Shown: piece after piece, positions 9,196 to 16,282 of the stretch
How positions within the stretch are numbered: the first letter of the stretch is position 1
Layout of the letters: every line of letters begins with the position of its first letter
Source: Deferrisomatales bacterium
Lineage (GTDB): Bacteria; Desulfobacterota; Deferrisomatia; Deferrisomatales; JARGFW01
NCBI GenBank assembly: GCA_029211085.1
Contig: JARGFW010000016.1
Span: 1-42,818 of the forward strand
Direction of reading: 5' to 3'
Length of the DNA: 42,818 nt
Program-made: the position numbers and the translations under genes
The notes under the pieces: generated by a model
Seen by the model: only the letters and a program-made list of their open reading frames with translations
Told to the model about the DNA's origin: nothing
Databases searched by the model: none

Positions 9196-11178
9196 TCAGA
9201 TGTCCACCTCTGCCAGGTTCCCTTCCGCTTCGATCCACGCCCGCCGGGCAGCGGCTTCCTTCTTTCCCAGGCAGCGATGGAAGCGATTCTGGGTGTCGTC
9301 CTCGGTGCCGGGCTCCACCACCAGGCGCAGGATCCGGCGGGTATCGGGGTTCATGGTCGTCTCCCACAGTTGGGTGGGGTTCATCTCGCCCAGGCCCTTG
9401 AAGCGCTGGGTCTTGAGCTTGTCCGGATCCACGCCTTCGGCCACGGCCTTATCGGCGGCTACCGCCAGTTCGGCGTCGTCCAGACAGTACACGGTGCGGC
9501 GATTCTTGTACTTGCCGTGGGCCGGAACGTCCAACCGAAACAGGGGCGGCTCGGCGATATAGATGTGGCCGGCCGCCACCAGGCGGGGGTAGTGCTTGAC
9601 GAAGAACCCGGAGAGCAGGCTGCGGATGTGGGCGCCGTCCACGTCGGCGTCGGTCATGATGATGATCTTGCCGTAGCGCAGTCCCGACAGGTCCACCCGG
9701 TCCCCGGGTTCGTGGGGGTCCACGCCGATCGAAACCACCATGTTGTGGGTGGCCTCGCAGGCCAGGATTTCGGCGCGTCCCACCTCCCAGGTATTGAGGA
9801 TCTTGCCGCGCAGGGGCAGGATGGCCTGGATCTCCCGGTTGCGGGCCTGTTTCGCCGAGCCCCCGGCGGAGTCCCCTTCCACCAGGAACAGCTCGGTGCG
9901 CTCCAGGTCCTTCTCCTTGCAGTCGGCCAGCTTGCCGGGCAGGGTTGCCAGGGTTCCCTGGCGTTTCTTCTCGATCCTCTTGCCTTTGCGCACCCGCTCG
10001 GCGGCGGCCTTGATCGCCAGTTCGGTGATGGCCCGACCGTCGTCCACGTGCTCGTTGAGCCAGAACTCGAAGCGGTCCCGGAACATGGCGGAAATGAGGC
10101 GGGCTGCCTCCCGCGAGGTGAGGCGTTCCTTGGTCTGGCCCTGGAACTGGGGCTCCTTGAGCCGGGCAGAGAGCAGGAAACAGGCCTTGGTCCACACGTC
10201 CTCGGGGCTGAGCTTGATGCCCCGGGGTAGCAGGTTGTGGTGGTCGGCGAAGGCGCGGATGGCGTCGCACACCGAGGTGCGCAGGGCATTGAGATGGGTG
10301 CCGCCGTGGGGGGTGGGGATCAGGTTGACGAAGCTCTCGCCCACGCCGCCGCCCTCGGTGACCCAGGTCAGGGCCCACTCGGCCCCCTCTCCCTCGGAGA
10401 AGTCGCCGCCGTTGGTTTCGGGTCGAAAGAAGCGGCTGCCGACGAAGATAGGGCAAGCGGTCTCCCGGTCTTCGATCAGGTCTACCAGGTGGTCTTTGAG
10501 GCCGTCCTGGTAACACCACTCCCGGGTGTCGGCGAGCTCCCCGTTGGGACCTTCGGTTTCCAGGCTGACCCGGGTGCCCGGCAGCAACACCGCCTTGGTG
10601 CGCAGCAGGCGCTCCAAGGCCGCACGGTGGATCGTCGGTGAGTCGAAGTACTGGGGGTCGGGCCACACTCGGATCCGGGTGCCCGACTCGCCCTTGCGCA
10701 CCCGCGCGTCGTCCCGGCGCAGCGGTTCGGCCAGTTCTCCGTTGGCGAACGCGATGCTCCACTGGCCGCCGTCCCGGCGCACCGTGGCTTCCAGCCGGGT
10801 GGAGAGGGCGTTGGTCACCGACACACCCACCCCATGCAGTCCGCCAGAGAAGCTGTAGTGCTTGCCCTCGAACTTGCCGCCGGCGTGGAGGGTGGCGAAG
10901 ATCACCTCGATGGCGGGCTTTCCCTTCTGGGCGTGCAGATCCACGGGGATGCCGCGTCCGTCATCCTCCACGGTCGCCGAGCCGTCGGCGTGCAGGCGCA
11001 CCCGCAACATGCTCGCGAACCCCGACAGACTCTCGTCGGCGGCGTTGTCGATGATCTCCTGGATGATGTGGTTGGGGTTGGAGGTTTCGGTGTACATCCC
11101 CGGGCGCTTGCGCACCGGGTCGAGGCCCTCCAGGGCCTTGATGGCAGAGGCGTCGTACGCCTCGCTCTTGCCCGCCAT
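9196..11178 (-). CDS. parE: DNA topoisomerase IV subunit B
   Basis: A 660-residue ATPase subunit that drives strand passage by ParC. GHKL ATPase motifs are clear: EIIDNAADE (about residue 40), DDGRGIPVD (about 72) and GLHGVGVSVTNALS (about 113). The transducer domain is followed by the TOPRIM domain with VEGDSAGGSAKQARN, LPLRGKILN and the metal-binding DADVDGAHI, then PPLFR and a C-terminal KGLGEMNPTQLWETTM segment. Length and the lack of a long insertion favour ParE over GyrB. The ATG at 11178 is preceded by AGGGAG. It heads the parE / 74-aa gene / parC group on the minus strand and diverges from the hemolysin III gene. Confidence 0.95.
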   Translation of the reverse strand: MAGKSEAYDASAIKALEGLDPVRKRPGMYTETSNPNHIIQEIIDNAADESLSGFASMLRVRLHADGSATVEDDGRGIPVDLHAQKGKPAIEVIFATLHAGGKFEGKHYSFSGGLHGVGVSVTNALSTRLEATVRRDGGQWSIAFANGELAEPLRRDDARVRKGESGTRIRVWPDPQYFDSPTIHRAALERLLRTKAVLLPGTRVSLETEGPNGELADTREWCYQDGLKDHLVDLIEDRETACPIFVGSRFFRPETNGGDFSEGEGAEWALTWVTEGGGVGESFVNLIPTPHGGTHLNALRTSVCDAIRAFADHHNLLPRGIKLSPEDVWTKACFLLSARLKEPQFQGQTKERLTSREAARLISAMFRDRFEFWLNEHVDDGRAITELAIKAAAERVRKGKRIEKKRQGTLATLPGKLADCKEKDLERTELFLVEGDSAGGSAKQARNREIQAILPLRGKILNTWEVGRAEILACEATHNMVVSIGVDPHEPGDRVDLSGLRYGKIIIMTDADVDGAHIRSLLSGFFVKHYPRLVAAGHIYIAEPPLFRLDVPAHGKYKNRRTVYCLDDAELAVAADKAVAEGVDPDKLKTQRFKGLGEMNPTQLWETTMNPDTRRILRLVVEPGTEDDTQNRFHRCLGKKEAAARRAWIEAEGNLAEVDI

Positions 11179-11270
11179 GGGATTCCGCGCTCCCTGCAGG
11201 AGGGTCCGCCCCCGGCCCCCTCCTGGGGGGGCTGGACCCTCGAATGGTCTCGATCAAAGCAGGGGATTCC

Positions 11271-11342
11271 CTGCCGCTGCCGCAACATCTTGTACCCCAG
11301 ATGGCAAGTGCACCACAAGATGTTGCGCCGGCGGGGCGGCAG
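11271..11342. promoter_or_regulatory. Nested inverted repeat in the parE / hemolysin III divergent region
   Basis: A perfect 13-bp inverted repeat, CGCAACATCTTGT at 11281-11293 and its complement at 11315-11327, with a 21-base spacer. An outer 7-bp repeat, CTGCCGC (11271-11277) and GCGGCAG (11336-11342), brackets it at similar distance. The element sits about 93 bases upstream of parE and about 95 upstream of the GTG of the divergent gene, where promoters are expected. It may be an operator for a dimeric regulator or a cruciform/hairpin; the regulator is unknown. Confidence 0.5.
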
Positions 11343-11436
11343 GAGGGAGCCTTATCGTTGTGCGGATGGCCTGCCGGGGGTAGGCTGACGACCGATGCCG
11401 GGGGTGTCGCAACCCGCGTCTCGGAGCGGAGGACCC

Positions 11437-12105
11437 GTGGCCCACCCTTTGCGCGGCAAACGCCACAATCTACCCGAGTACACCGCGGGTGAGGAGGTGG
11501 CCCACGTCATCACCCACGGCCTGGGGGCGGCGCTGAGCCTGATCGCCCTGGTGCTGCTGGTGGGCGTGACCTGGGTGCGCGGGGATGCCTGGCACCTGGC
11601 CAGCACCGCCATCTACGGCGCGACTCTGCTCATTCTCTACAGCGGTTCCACCCTCTACCACAGCGCCCGGTCGCCCCGCTGGCGGCACGTGACGAAGGTG
11701 ATCGACCACTGTGCGATCTACCTGCTGATCGCCGGCACCTACACCCCCTTTACCCTGGTGACTCTGCGCGGCCCCTGGGGCTGGACCCTGTTCGGCACCG
11801 TCTGGGCGCTCGCTCTGATCGGCGTTGTCGCCGAGGCGTGGTGGGTCTACCGGCCGGAGAAACTCGCCACCGCGCTCTATCTGGTCCTGGGCTGGGTGGT
11901 GGTGATTGCCATCAAACCCCTGTACGCGGCGCTTCCGGCCGGGGGGCTGGTTTGGCTGGTGGCGGGGGGGCTCAGTTACTCCCTGGGAACCATCTTCTAC
12001 GTCATGAAGAAGACCCGCTACATGCACGCAGTGTGGCACCTGTTCGTGCTCGGCGGCAGTATCTGTCACTTCGTCGCCGTGGCGCTGTATGTGGTGCCGG
12101 GGTAG
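11437..12105 (+). CDS. Hemolysin III / PAQR-family membrane protein
   Basis: A 222-residue (from GTG 11437) polytopic protein of the YqfA/hemolysin III branch of the PAQR family, with seven predicted membrane helices. The family's metal-site residues are visible: the entry motif EEVAHVITHGLGAALSL, SGSTLYHSARSPRW, VIDHCAIYLLIAGTYTP, and the C-terminal HAVWHLFVLGGSICHF. PAQR proteins are metal-dependent amide hydrolase-like membrane enzymes; the bacterial role is poorly known. GTG 11437 is preferred because GGAGGA lies just upstream (close spacing). An ATG at 11395 without a ribosome site would add 14 residues. Confidence 0.85.
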   Translation: MAHPLRGKRHNLPEYTAGEEVAHVITHGLGAALSLIALVLLVGVTWVRGDAWHLASTAIYGATLLILYSGSTLYHSARSPRWRHVTKVIDHCAIYLLIAGTYTPFTLVTLRGPWGWTLFGTVWALALIGVVAEAWWVYRPEKLATALYLVLGWVVVIAIKPLYAALPAGGLVWLVAGGLSYSLGTIFYVMKKTRYMHAVWHLFVLGGSICHFVAVALYVVPG

Positions 12106-12198
12106 GGACGCCCGGTTCCACACGGGCAGTGGGACCCGGGTCTGCGCGTCTCGTGAAAATTGCGGTAAGATTTCCCTTGCGTTTCCCGCCGGCTGCGT

Positions 12199-12299
12199 GC
12201 AAACTCCTGCAAATTGATGGGTGCAGGGAGTTGCGGCCCGTCGAGAGTTTTCGGTGACCAAATCCAAAAGGGAGAGGCGGCCGACGCCTCTCCCTTTTT
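12199..12299 (+). ncRNA. Candidate small RNA (or 3' UTR element) ending in a strong terminator
   Basis: Between the hemolysin III stop and cspA there is no reading frame, but there are two consecutive hairpins. The first is an approximately 12-bp stem with single-base bulges (GC-A-AACTCC-TGCA at 12199-12211 pairing with 12222-12234). The second is the perfect terminator at 12266-12298 followed by T-rich sequence. The arrangement fits a roughly 100-nt small RNA, or alternatively a structured 3' UTR of the upstream gene. I see only weak promoter candidates (for example TTGCGT about 25 bases upstream), so the 5' end is uncertain. Confidence 0.35.
12266..12298 (+). terminator. Strong intrinsic terminator upstream of cspA
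   Basis: A perfect 14-bp inverted repeat: AAAAGGGAGAGGCG at 12266-12279 and its complement at 12285-12298, with a 5-base loop (GCCGA) and T-rich sequence continuing (TTTTTGTCTTTC). Because of the flanking A-tract it could act in both directions. It ends transcripts from the hemolysin III gene or from the candidate small RNA. Confidence 0.85.
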
Positions 12300-12356
12300 G
12301 TCTTTCTGGCGCACATGGGTGCGCCGAGCAGCAATTCGGTGGGCATGTTCTGGTGT

Positions 12357-12386
12357 TTGGGATCTTCTTCCCGCTCTGGGTACTCT
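12357..12386 (+). promoter_or_regulatory. Possible cspA promoter
   Basis: TTGGGA (12357-12362) and TACTCT (12381-12386) are separated by 18 bases. This would start transcription near 12393, giving a leader of about 50 nt. A GGCGCAC/GTGCGCC hairpin (12308-12325) lies upstream. The match to the sigma-70 consensus is moderate only. Confidence 0.3.
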
Positions 12387-12444
12387 GACCATCGCAGTTG
12401 CATCACCAGGGATTAGAAGTCCCAGAACACGAGGAGAAGTGAAC

Positions 12445-12648
12445 ATGGGTAAGGGAACAGTGAAGTGGTTCAACGATCAGAAGGGTTTCGGTTTCATCAC
12501 CCCGGAGGGTGGCGGTGCAGATCTGTTCGTGCACTTCAGCGCCATTCAGGGTGAGGGGTTCAAGACCCTGACCGAGGGGCAGACGGTGGAGTTCGATCCG
12601 GCCGACGGTCCCAAGGGCCCCCAGGCTGCCAACGTTCGCGGCCTGTAA
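12445..12648 (+). CDS. cspA: Cold-shock domain protein
   Basis: A 67-residue single cold-shock domain protein that binds single-stranded RNA/DNA and melts mRNA structure. Both RNP motifs are intact: KGFGFITP (RNP1, about residues 13-20) and DLFVHFSAI (RNP2, about 27-35). The N-terminal GTVKWFNDQ and the C-terminal PQAANVR complete the family pattern. The ATG at 12445 has GAGGAGA upstream. The gene is framed by a terminator upstream and a UUCG-loop terminator downstream, so it is a single-gene unit. The exact paralogue (CspA/C/E type) cannot be told from this sequence. Confidence 0.93.
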   Translation: MGKGTVKWFNDQKGFGFITPEGGGADLFVHFSAIQGEGFKTLTEGQTVEFDPADGPKGPQAANVRGL

Positions 12649-12673
12649 GCCACAGCGCAGTCGACCGATGGAG

Positions 12674-12704
12674 AGCGGGTTCCTTCGGGAACCCGCTTTT
12701 TTTT
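12674..12704 (+). terminator. Intrinsic terminator of cspA
   Basis: A 10-bp perfect stem: AGCGGGTTCC (12674-12683) and GGAACCCGCT (12688-12697), with a stable TTCG tetraloop, followed by a run of eight T. This is a textbook rho-independent terminator, 25 bases after the cspA stop codon. Confidence 0.95.
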
Positions 12705-12740
12705 GTCTTGGGGGGTGTTCGATCGAGAGAGGAACTACCG

Positions 12741-13172
12741 ATGGCAAATGTCATACCAGGCGTAGGCGACCCGGTCCAATCCCGCTGCACCAAGTGCAAG
12801 CGGATCACCCGGCACTTTGTGGTCTCCCTTGTGGAGGGGAAGCCGGTGCGGGTGCAGTGTACGGCCTGTGAGGGGATCCACAACTACCGGCCCGCCAAGG
12901 TTCCTGCCAGCCCCCGGCCCGCCACGGCCCCGCGCCGGCGGGCGACCTCGGCGGCTGCCCGGTCCGAGGCCGCGGCCCAGGAATTTGAGGAGGCGATGGG
13001 CGAAAAGGACCGGACCCGGGCCACCGCCTATCAAATGACCGGTACCTTTCGTTCCCGGGAACTGCTTCAGCATCCCACCTTTGGGCTGGGCTTGGTGCGC
13101 AAGGTGGTACCCCCCAACAAGATCCACGTATTGTTCCGAGACGGTCTGCGCACCCTGCGCTGCGCGGGCTAA
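12741..13172 (+). CDS. Zinc-ribbon protein with basic linker and C-terminal beta domain
   Basis: A 143-residue protein in three parts. The N-terminus has a CxxC...CxxC zinc ribbon (CTKC and CTAC at about residues 16-47). The middle is a low-complexity basic Ala/Pro/Arg linker (about 53-80). The C-terminus (about 105-143) contains HPTFGLGLVRKVVPPNKIHVLFRDGLRTLRC, which resembles the small tudor-like/KOW-type fold at the C-terminus of UvrD and related proteins that contact RNA polymerase. A nucleic-acid or polymerase-binding role is plausible but inferred. ATG 12741 is chosen for the GAGAGGAA site upstream; an extension to 12708 overlaps the terminator region. It follows cspA after the terminator, so it probably has its own promoter. 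Confidence 0.7.
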   Translation: MANVIPGVGDPVQSRCTKCKRITRHFVVSLVEGKPVRVQCTACEGIHNYRPAKVPASPRPATAPRRRATSAAARSEAAAQEFEEAMGEKDRTRATAYQMTGTFRSRELLQHPTFGLGLVRKVVPPNKIHVLFRDGLRTLRCAG

Positions 13173-13273
13173 GTCTCCCTGCCTGCCGTGGCCGTCCCAA
13201 GGCCAGGGACCGGTCGGCGGGGGAAACCCTGCCTCGGGGAACAGCAGCGCCCAGAGTTTCGCGGTTTCCTCTG

Positions 13274-14230
13274 TCAGTCGCAGTTCACCTGAAGCCCGCA
13301 GCCGTCATCTTTCGGGAACAACGTGTCCTGAGGGCCTGCCGACCCGAACGGGTCGAACCCGCCACCTTGTGGGGCGCATAGGGTCTGCACGTAGTCGAGG
13401 ATGAACGCGGTGCCGGTGACGACCTGGAGTCCGGTGGGCTCTTTGGCGATGAGGATCGGAATCTGGTCCAGACCCAGCAGGGTGGCAGCCGCCAGGTTCA
13501 CCCGGGGGTCGTAGGCGGGCAGGTGCTCGTAGGTCGGAAACAACTCCCGAGTGACGGCGGTCACCGGATTGTAGCGCACCGTGCAGCCCGGCAGCGTGGC
13601 GAGCGCCTCTTCCACCTCCTGGCAATGGGGGCAGTCCTCGCCGAACAGCAGGTAGAACTCGGGGCCACCGGTGCCGTTTTGAACGGCGTAGGTGCCGTCG
13701 TCCAGGTCCCGGTGAAACGGCGTGAACGACAGTAGGGAGAAGATGGTGCACGCCGCGGTGAACCCGGCCGCCCCGAACAGAACCCCCTTCCCCACCAGAA
13801 CGACATTGCAGGCGGCGACCAGCCCCAGCACTACCAGGCAGTACTGGCACCACGCTCCGGCCACGTGCCACTGGTAGGCGAACAACACCCCCTCGGCCGC
13901 GAACGCCGCGGTAAGCAGTGCGTGCAGCACCACGAACACGCCCCGGGACCCGCTGCGCCGCACGACCATTGCCATTCCGCCGATCGCAACGAACACCGCA
14001 GCACCGAATAGATTGAACCACGCCGGTGGAATGCGGGTGAGTTGCCCCACCAGCGCGCAGCCCTGGCCCACGCACAGCTCCTTGCCGGTGGCGAACACGG
14101 CGATGGCTTGGGCTGCGGTGAGGGTCGCTGCGCCGAACGCCACCACGGCGCCGAGCAGCAACCAGGTGCCGCCGCGGAGTGGGGGGGCAGAAGCTCCGGA
14201 GGGAAGGGGCGGGAAGGAGTCGGGGCGCAT
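13274..14230 (-). CDS. VKOR-family protein fused to a thioredoxin-like domain
   Basis: A 318-residue membrane protein. The N-terminal half has about five hydrophobic helices and the vitamin K epoxide reductase cysteines: a loop pair Cys53/Cys58 (CVGQGC) and the active-site CQYC (Cys128, Cys131). The C-terminal half is a periplasmic thioredoxin/glutaredoxin-like domain with CPHC at residues 200-203 in YLLFGEDCPHC. Such fusions re-oxidise their own thioredoxin domain with quinone, replacing DsbB and DsbA for disulfide formation. A final CGLQVNC pair ends the protein and is unusual. It is 107 bases downstream of the M23 peptidase on the same strand. Confidence 0.8.
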   Translation of the reverse strand: MRPDSFPPLPSGASAPPLRGGTWLLLGAVVAFGAATLTAAQAIAVFATGKELCVGQGCALVGQLTRIPPAWFNLFGAAVFVAIGGMAMVVRRSGSRGVFVVLHALLTAAFAAEGVLFAYQWHVAGAWCQYCLVVLGLVAACNVVLVGKGVLFGAAGFTAACTIFSLLSFTPFHRDLDDGTYAVQNGTGGPEFYLLFGEDCPHCQEVEEALATLPGCTVRYNPVTAVTRELFPTYEHLPAYDPRVNLAAATLLGLDQIPILIAKEPTGLQVVTGTAFILDYVQTLCAPQGGGFDPFGSAGPQDTLFPKDDGCGLQVNCD

Positions 14231-14337
14231 GGCAGCCTCGTCGTAGTCGGTTTCACGTTTCGGGTATCACAGCAGCATATCCTGGCACAGTTGCCGGTGC
14301 AGCAAACAGGGGGGGCGGGTATATCGGGCTGCGGGCG

Positions 14338-15732
14338 TTAACGGGTGGAGGTGGTGCCCTCGGGGGGCGGCCGGGGGGCGAGCGGCGAACCCGCCGGGGG
14401 CGTCTCGGCGATGTTTGCCAGTTGCAGCGGAGAATCGGCCCCGGTGTCGAAGCGGGCCAGCAGGGGCGTTGCCAGGGCCTGAAACTCGGCCAGATGGCTT
14501 TTGCTCACGGGCTCGGCCGAGGTGGATTTCTGGCGCAGGGGGTTCACCGGGGAGCCATTCTTGTACATGCGGAAACACAGATGGGGGCCGGTCGCCAGGC
14601 CGGTGGCTCCCACGTAGCCGATGATGTCCCCCTGGCTGATCTTCTTGCCCTTGCGCAAGCCCCTGGCGAAACGGCTCATGTGCAGGTAGAGGGTGCTGTA
14701 GGTGCTGTTGTGGCGGATCTTCACGTAGTTGCCGTTGCCCGTGGTGTATCCCTTTTCCTGTACCACCCCGTCTCCCACGGTCTTGATGGGGGTGCCGGTC
14801 GGTGCGGCGTAGTCGATGGCCGGGTGGGCTTTCCATGTCTTGGTGACCGGGTGGAACCGGCGGGTGCTGAACCCTGACGAGATGCGGCTGAACGACAGAG
14901 GGGCTTTCAGGAACGCCTTGCGCAGACTGTTGCCCTCAGGGTCGTAGTAGGCGGCGCCGCGGTCCCCATCCTGGAACAGCACGGCGCGGTACACCTGACC
15001 CTGGTTGACGAACTCCGCGGCCAGGATGCGTCCGTATCCCGCGGGTTCCCCGTCGCGGAAACGTCGCTCCACCAGCGCCTGGAACGCGTCGCCCCGACGG
15101 ATGTCGCGGATGAAGTCGATATCCCAGGCGAAGATGTCGGACAGATCGATCGCCAACTCGGGTTCCTCTCCGCTCTCCGATACCGCTTCGAACAGGTTGG
15201 AGAGGATGGTGCCCTCCACCGGGTCTACCCGCACCTCGTAGACGATGGGCACCGTCTCCACCTGGAACCGATCGTCTTCGAGGGCGATGCGGAGTTGCTC
15301 TTCCCGGTCGATGTCGTACACGAACTGCTCGAACTCCCCATCCACGGTGCACAGTTCGTAGGGTTGGCCGGCGCAGATGCGGGTGAGGGGGAAAACCGCC
15401 TTGCTCTGGCTGGCCAGTTCGTGGATCTGTTGGGGGGTGAGGTGGTCCCCGAGCAGGGCAGAGATGGTGTCCCCCGGTCGGATCAGCCCCGCCTGTACCT
15501 CGCGCTGCACGACCGGTTCCGGCGGCTGCGCGGGGGCGTGGGCGGGTGGGGTTGCAGCCAACGGTAGCTGCTCCAAGGGCGGCGTGCTGGCCTGGGTTTC
15601 GCTCACCGGTGCCCGCAGGCTACCCCAGGACAGGGCGAGAGCCAGCACCGCCAACCCAGCTGCGACCAGGTAGCGGAGGGGGCGGCGTCTGGGGCCGCGG
15701 TCCGAGAAACGATTGCGAAGGCGGATTTGCAT
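14338..15732 (-). CDS. M23-family peptidoglycan metalloendopeptidase (MepM-like)
   Basis: A 464-residue envelope protein. A basic cytoplasmic start and one membrane helix (RYLVAAGLAVLALALSWGSL) are followed by a LysM/OapA-like region (LIRPGDTISALLGDHLTPQQ, about 90-170). The zinc peptidase domain is at about 300-415, with HPAIDYAAPTGTP (zinc His and Asp), YLHM and GPHLCFRMYKNG carrying the remaining His ligands. It should cleave peptide cross-links to allow wall growth. I chose the ATG at 15732 (MQIRLRNRFS) because it gives a normal type II anchor. The frame is open upstream to 16005, but that extension is Cys/Pro/Arg-rich and unlike coding sequence. No clear ribosome site precedes 15732, so the start is less certain. 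Confidence 0.85.
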   Translation of the reverse strand: MQIRLRNRFSDRGPRRRPLRYLVAAGLAVLALALSWGSLRAPVSETQASTPPLEQLPLAATPPAHAPAQPPEPVVQREVQAGLIRPGDTISALLGDHLTPQQIHELASQSKAVFPLTRICAGQPYELCTVDGEFEQFVYDIDREEQLRIALEDDRFQVETVPIVYEVRVDPVEGTILSNLFEAVSESGEEPELAIDLSDIFAWDIDFIRDIRRGDAFQALVERRFRDGEPAGYGRILAAEFVNQGQVYRAVLFQDGDRGAAYYDPEGNSLRKAFLKAPLSFSRISSGFSTRRFHPVTKTWKAHPAIDYAAPTGTPIKTVGDGVVQEKGYTTGNGNYVKIRHNSTYSTLYLHMSRFARGLRKGKKISQGDIIGYVGATGLATGPHLCFRMYKNGSPVNPLRQKSTSAEPVSKSHLAEFQALATPLLARFDTGADSPLQLANIAETPPAGSPLAPRPPPEGTTSTR

Positions 15733-15999
15733 GGGTGAACGTCGGTTGTCGAGTCTTTGGGGTCGCACGGTGGCGCGCTGATCGCGGCCGCTCTTCCCCG
15801 TATCGGCTGTTGCCCTGCTGTGGTTGACCGGGCATTGCCCGAAGGTGACGGGTGCTGATGGCGAAAGACACGCGCCCGTGGCCGCAAACTGTACCGAAAG
15901 ACGGTGTGCGGCGCCACCCCCTATGTCTCCGCTGCACGGGGCGGGATGCGGCCCGCACCCCTGCCGACAGGCGGGGCTGCCCGCCCATCGGCAGTTTCC

Positions 16000-16028
16000 T
16001 TGCACTTGTGGCGCTACGCCGCTACCAT
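16000..16028 (+). promoter_or_regulatory. Possible promoter upstream of the aminotransferase leader
   Basis: TTGCAC (16000-16005) and TACCAT (16023-16028) with a 17-base spacer, a fair sigma-70 match (four of six bases at each box). It would produce a leader of about 250 nt before the aminotransferase start codon. Confidence 0.4.
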
Positions 16029-16067
16029 GCCGACACCTGCAGCCGTTAAACTGAGGAAACGTCAGCC

Positions 16068-16184
16068 GTGAATCGGTTCTCGACCCGCCCCCGCACCGCA
16101 GAGCCCCTTGGCCCTGCAGCCGCTGCAGCTAGTCTGCAAGTTGCTTGTGTGTGTCCGGCCCGGGGCCGGCCCGAGGTTCGCTGA
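16068..16184 (+). CDS. Possible 38-codon leader peptide
   Basis: A GTG-initiated frame with GAGGAAA about 8 bases upstream, ending at TGA 16182-16184. It contains five consecutive alanine codons in the middle (LGPAAAAASL). It lies between a promoter-like pair and a terminator-like hairpin preceding an aminotransferase, which is the layout of an attenuation leader. Alanine runs are frequent by chance in G+C-rich DNA, so this is a tentative call with no family support. Confidence 0.25.
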   Translation: MNRFSTRPRTAEPLGPAAAAASLQVACVCPARGRPEVR

Positions 16185-16213
16185 CAACGTCTCCTGTTCG
16201 GCGGTTTGAACCG

Positions 16214-16245
16214 AGGCCATGGGCGAAGAGCTCATGGCCTTTCTT
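16214..16245 (+). terminator. Attenuator-like hairpin before the aminotransferase
   Basis: AGGCCATG (16214-16221) pairs with CATGGCCT (16233-16240), with an 11-base loop, followed by TTTCTT. It lies about 38 bases upstream of the aminotransferase ATG. It could end the leader transcript or simply be mRNA structure. Confidence 0.4.
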
Positions 16246-16282
16246 GCGGGTGCCGTGCCCGGCGCCCGGGGAGATACCCAAT

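Larger units (their letters stand above)
15733..16282. other. 550-base divergent intergenic region
   Basis: This lies between the M23 peptidase (minus) and the aminotransferase (plus). The left part holds no recognisable gene. The right part has, on the plus strand, a promoter-like pair, a 38-codon frame with a ribosome site, a short palindrome CGGTT-TG-AACCG (16202-16213) and a hairpin followed by T-rich sequence. These are listed separately. Confidence 0.5.

Noticed and set aside
15733-16005. 91-codon N-terminal extension of the M23 peptidase
   Set aside because: The extension is Cys/Pro/Arg-rich and lies upstream of a normal basic start plus membrane anchor. It also runs to the edge of a plus-strand promoter-like region.
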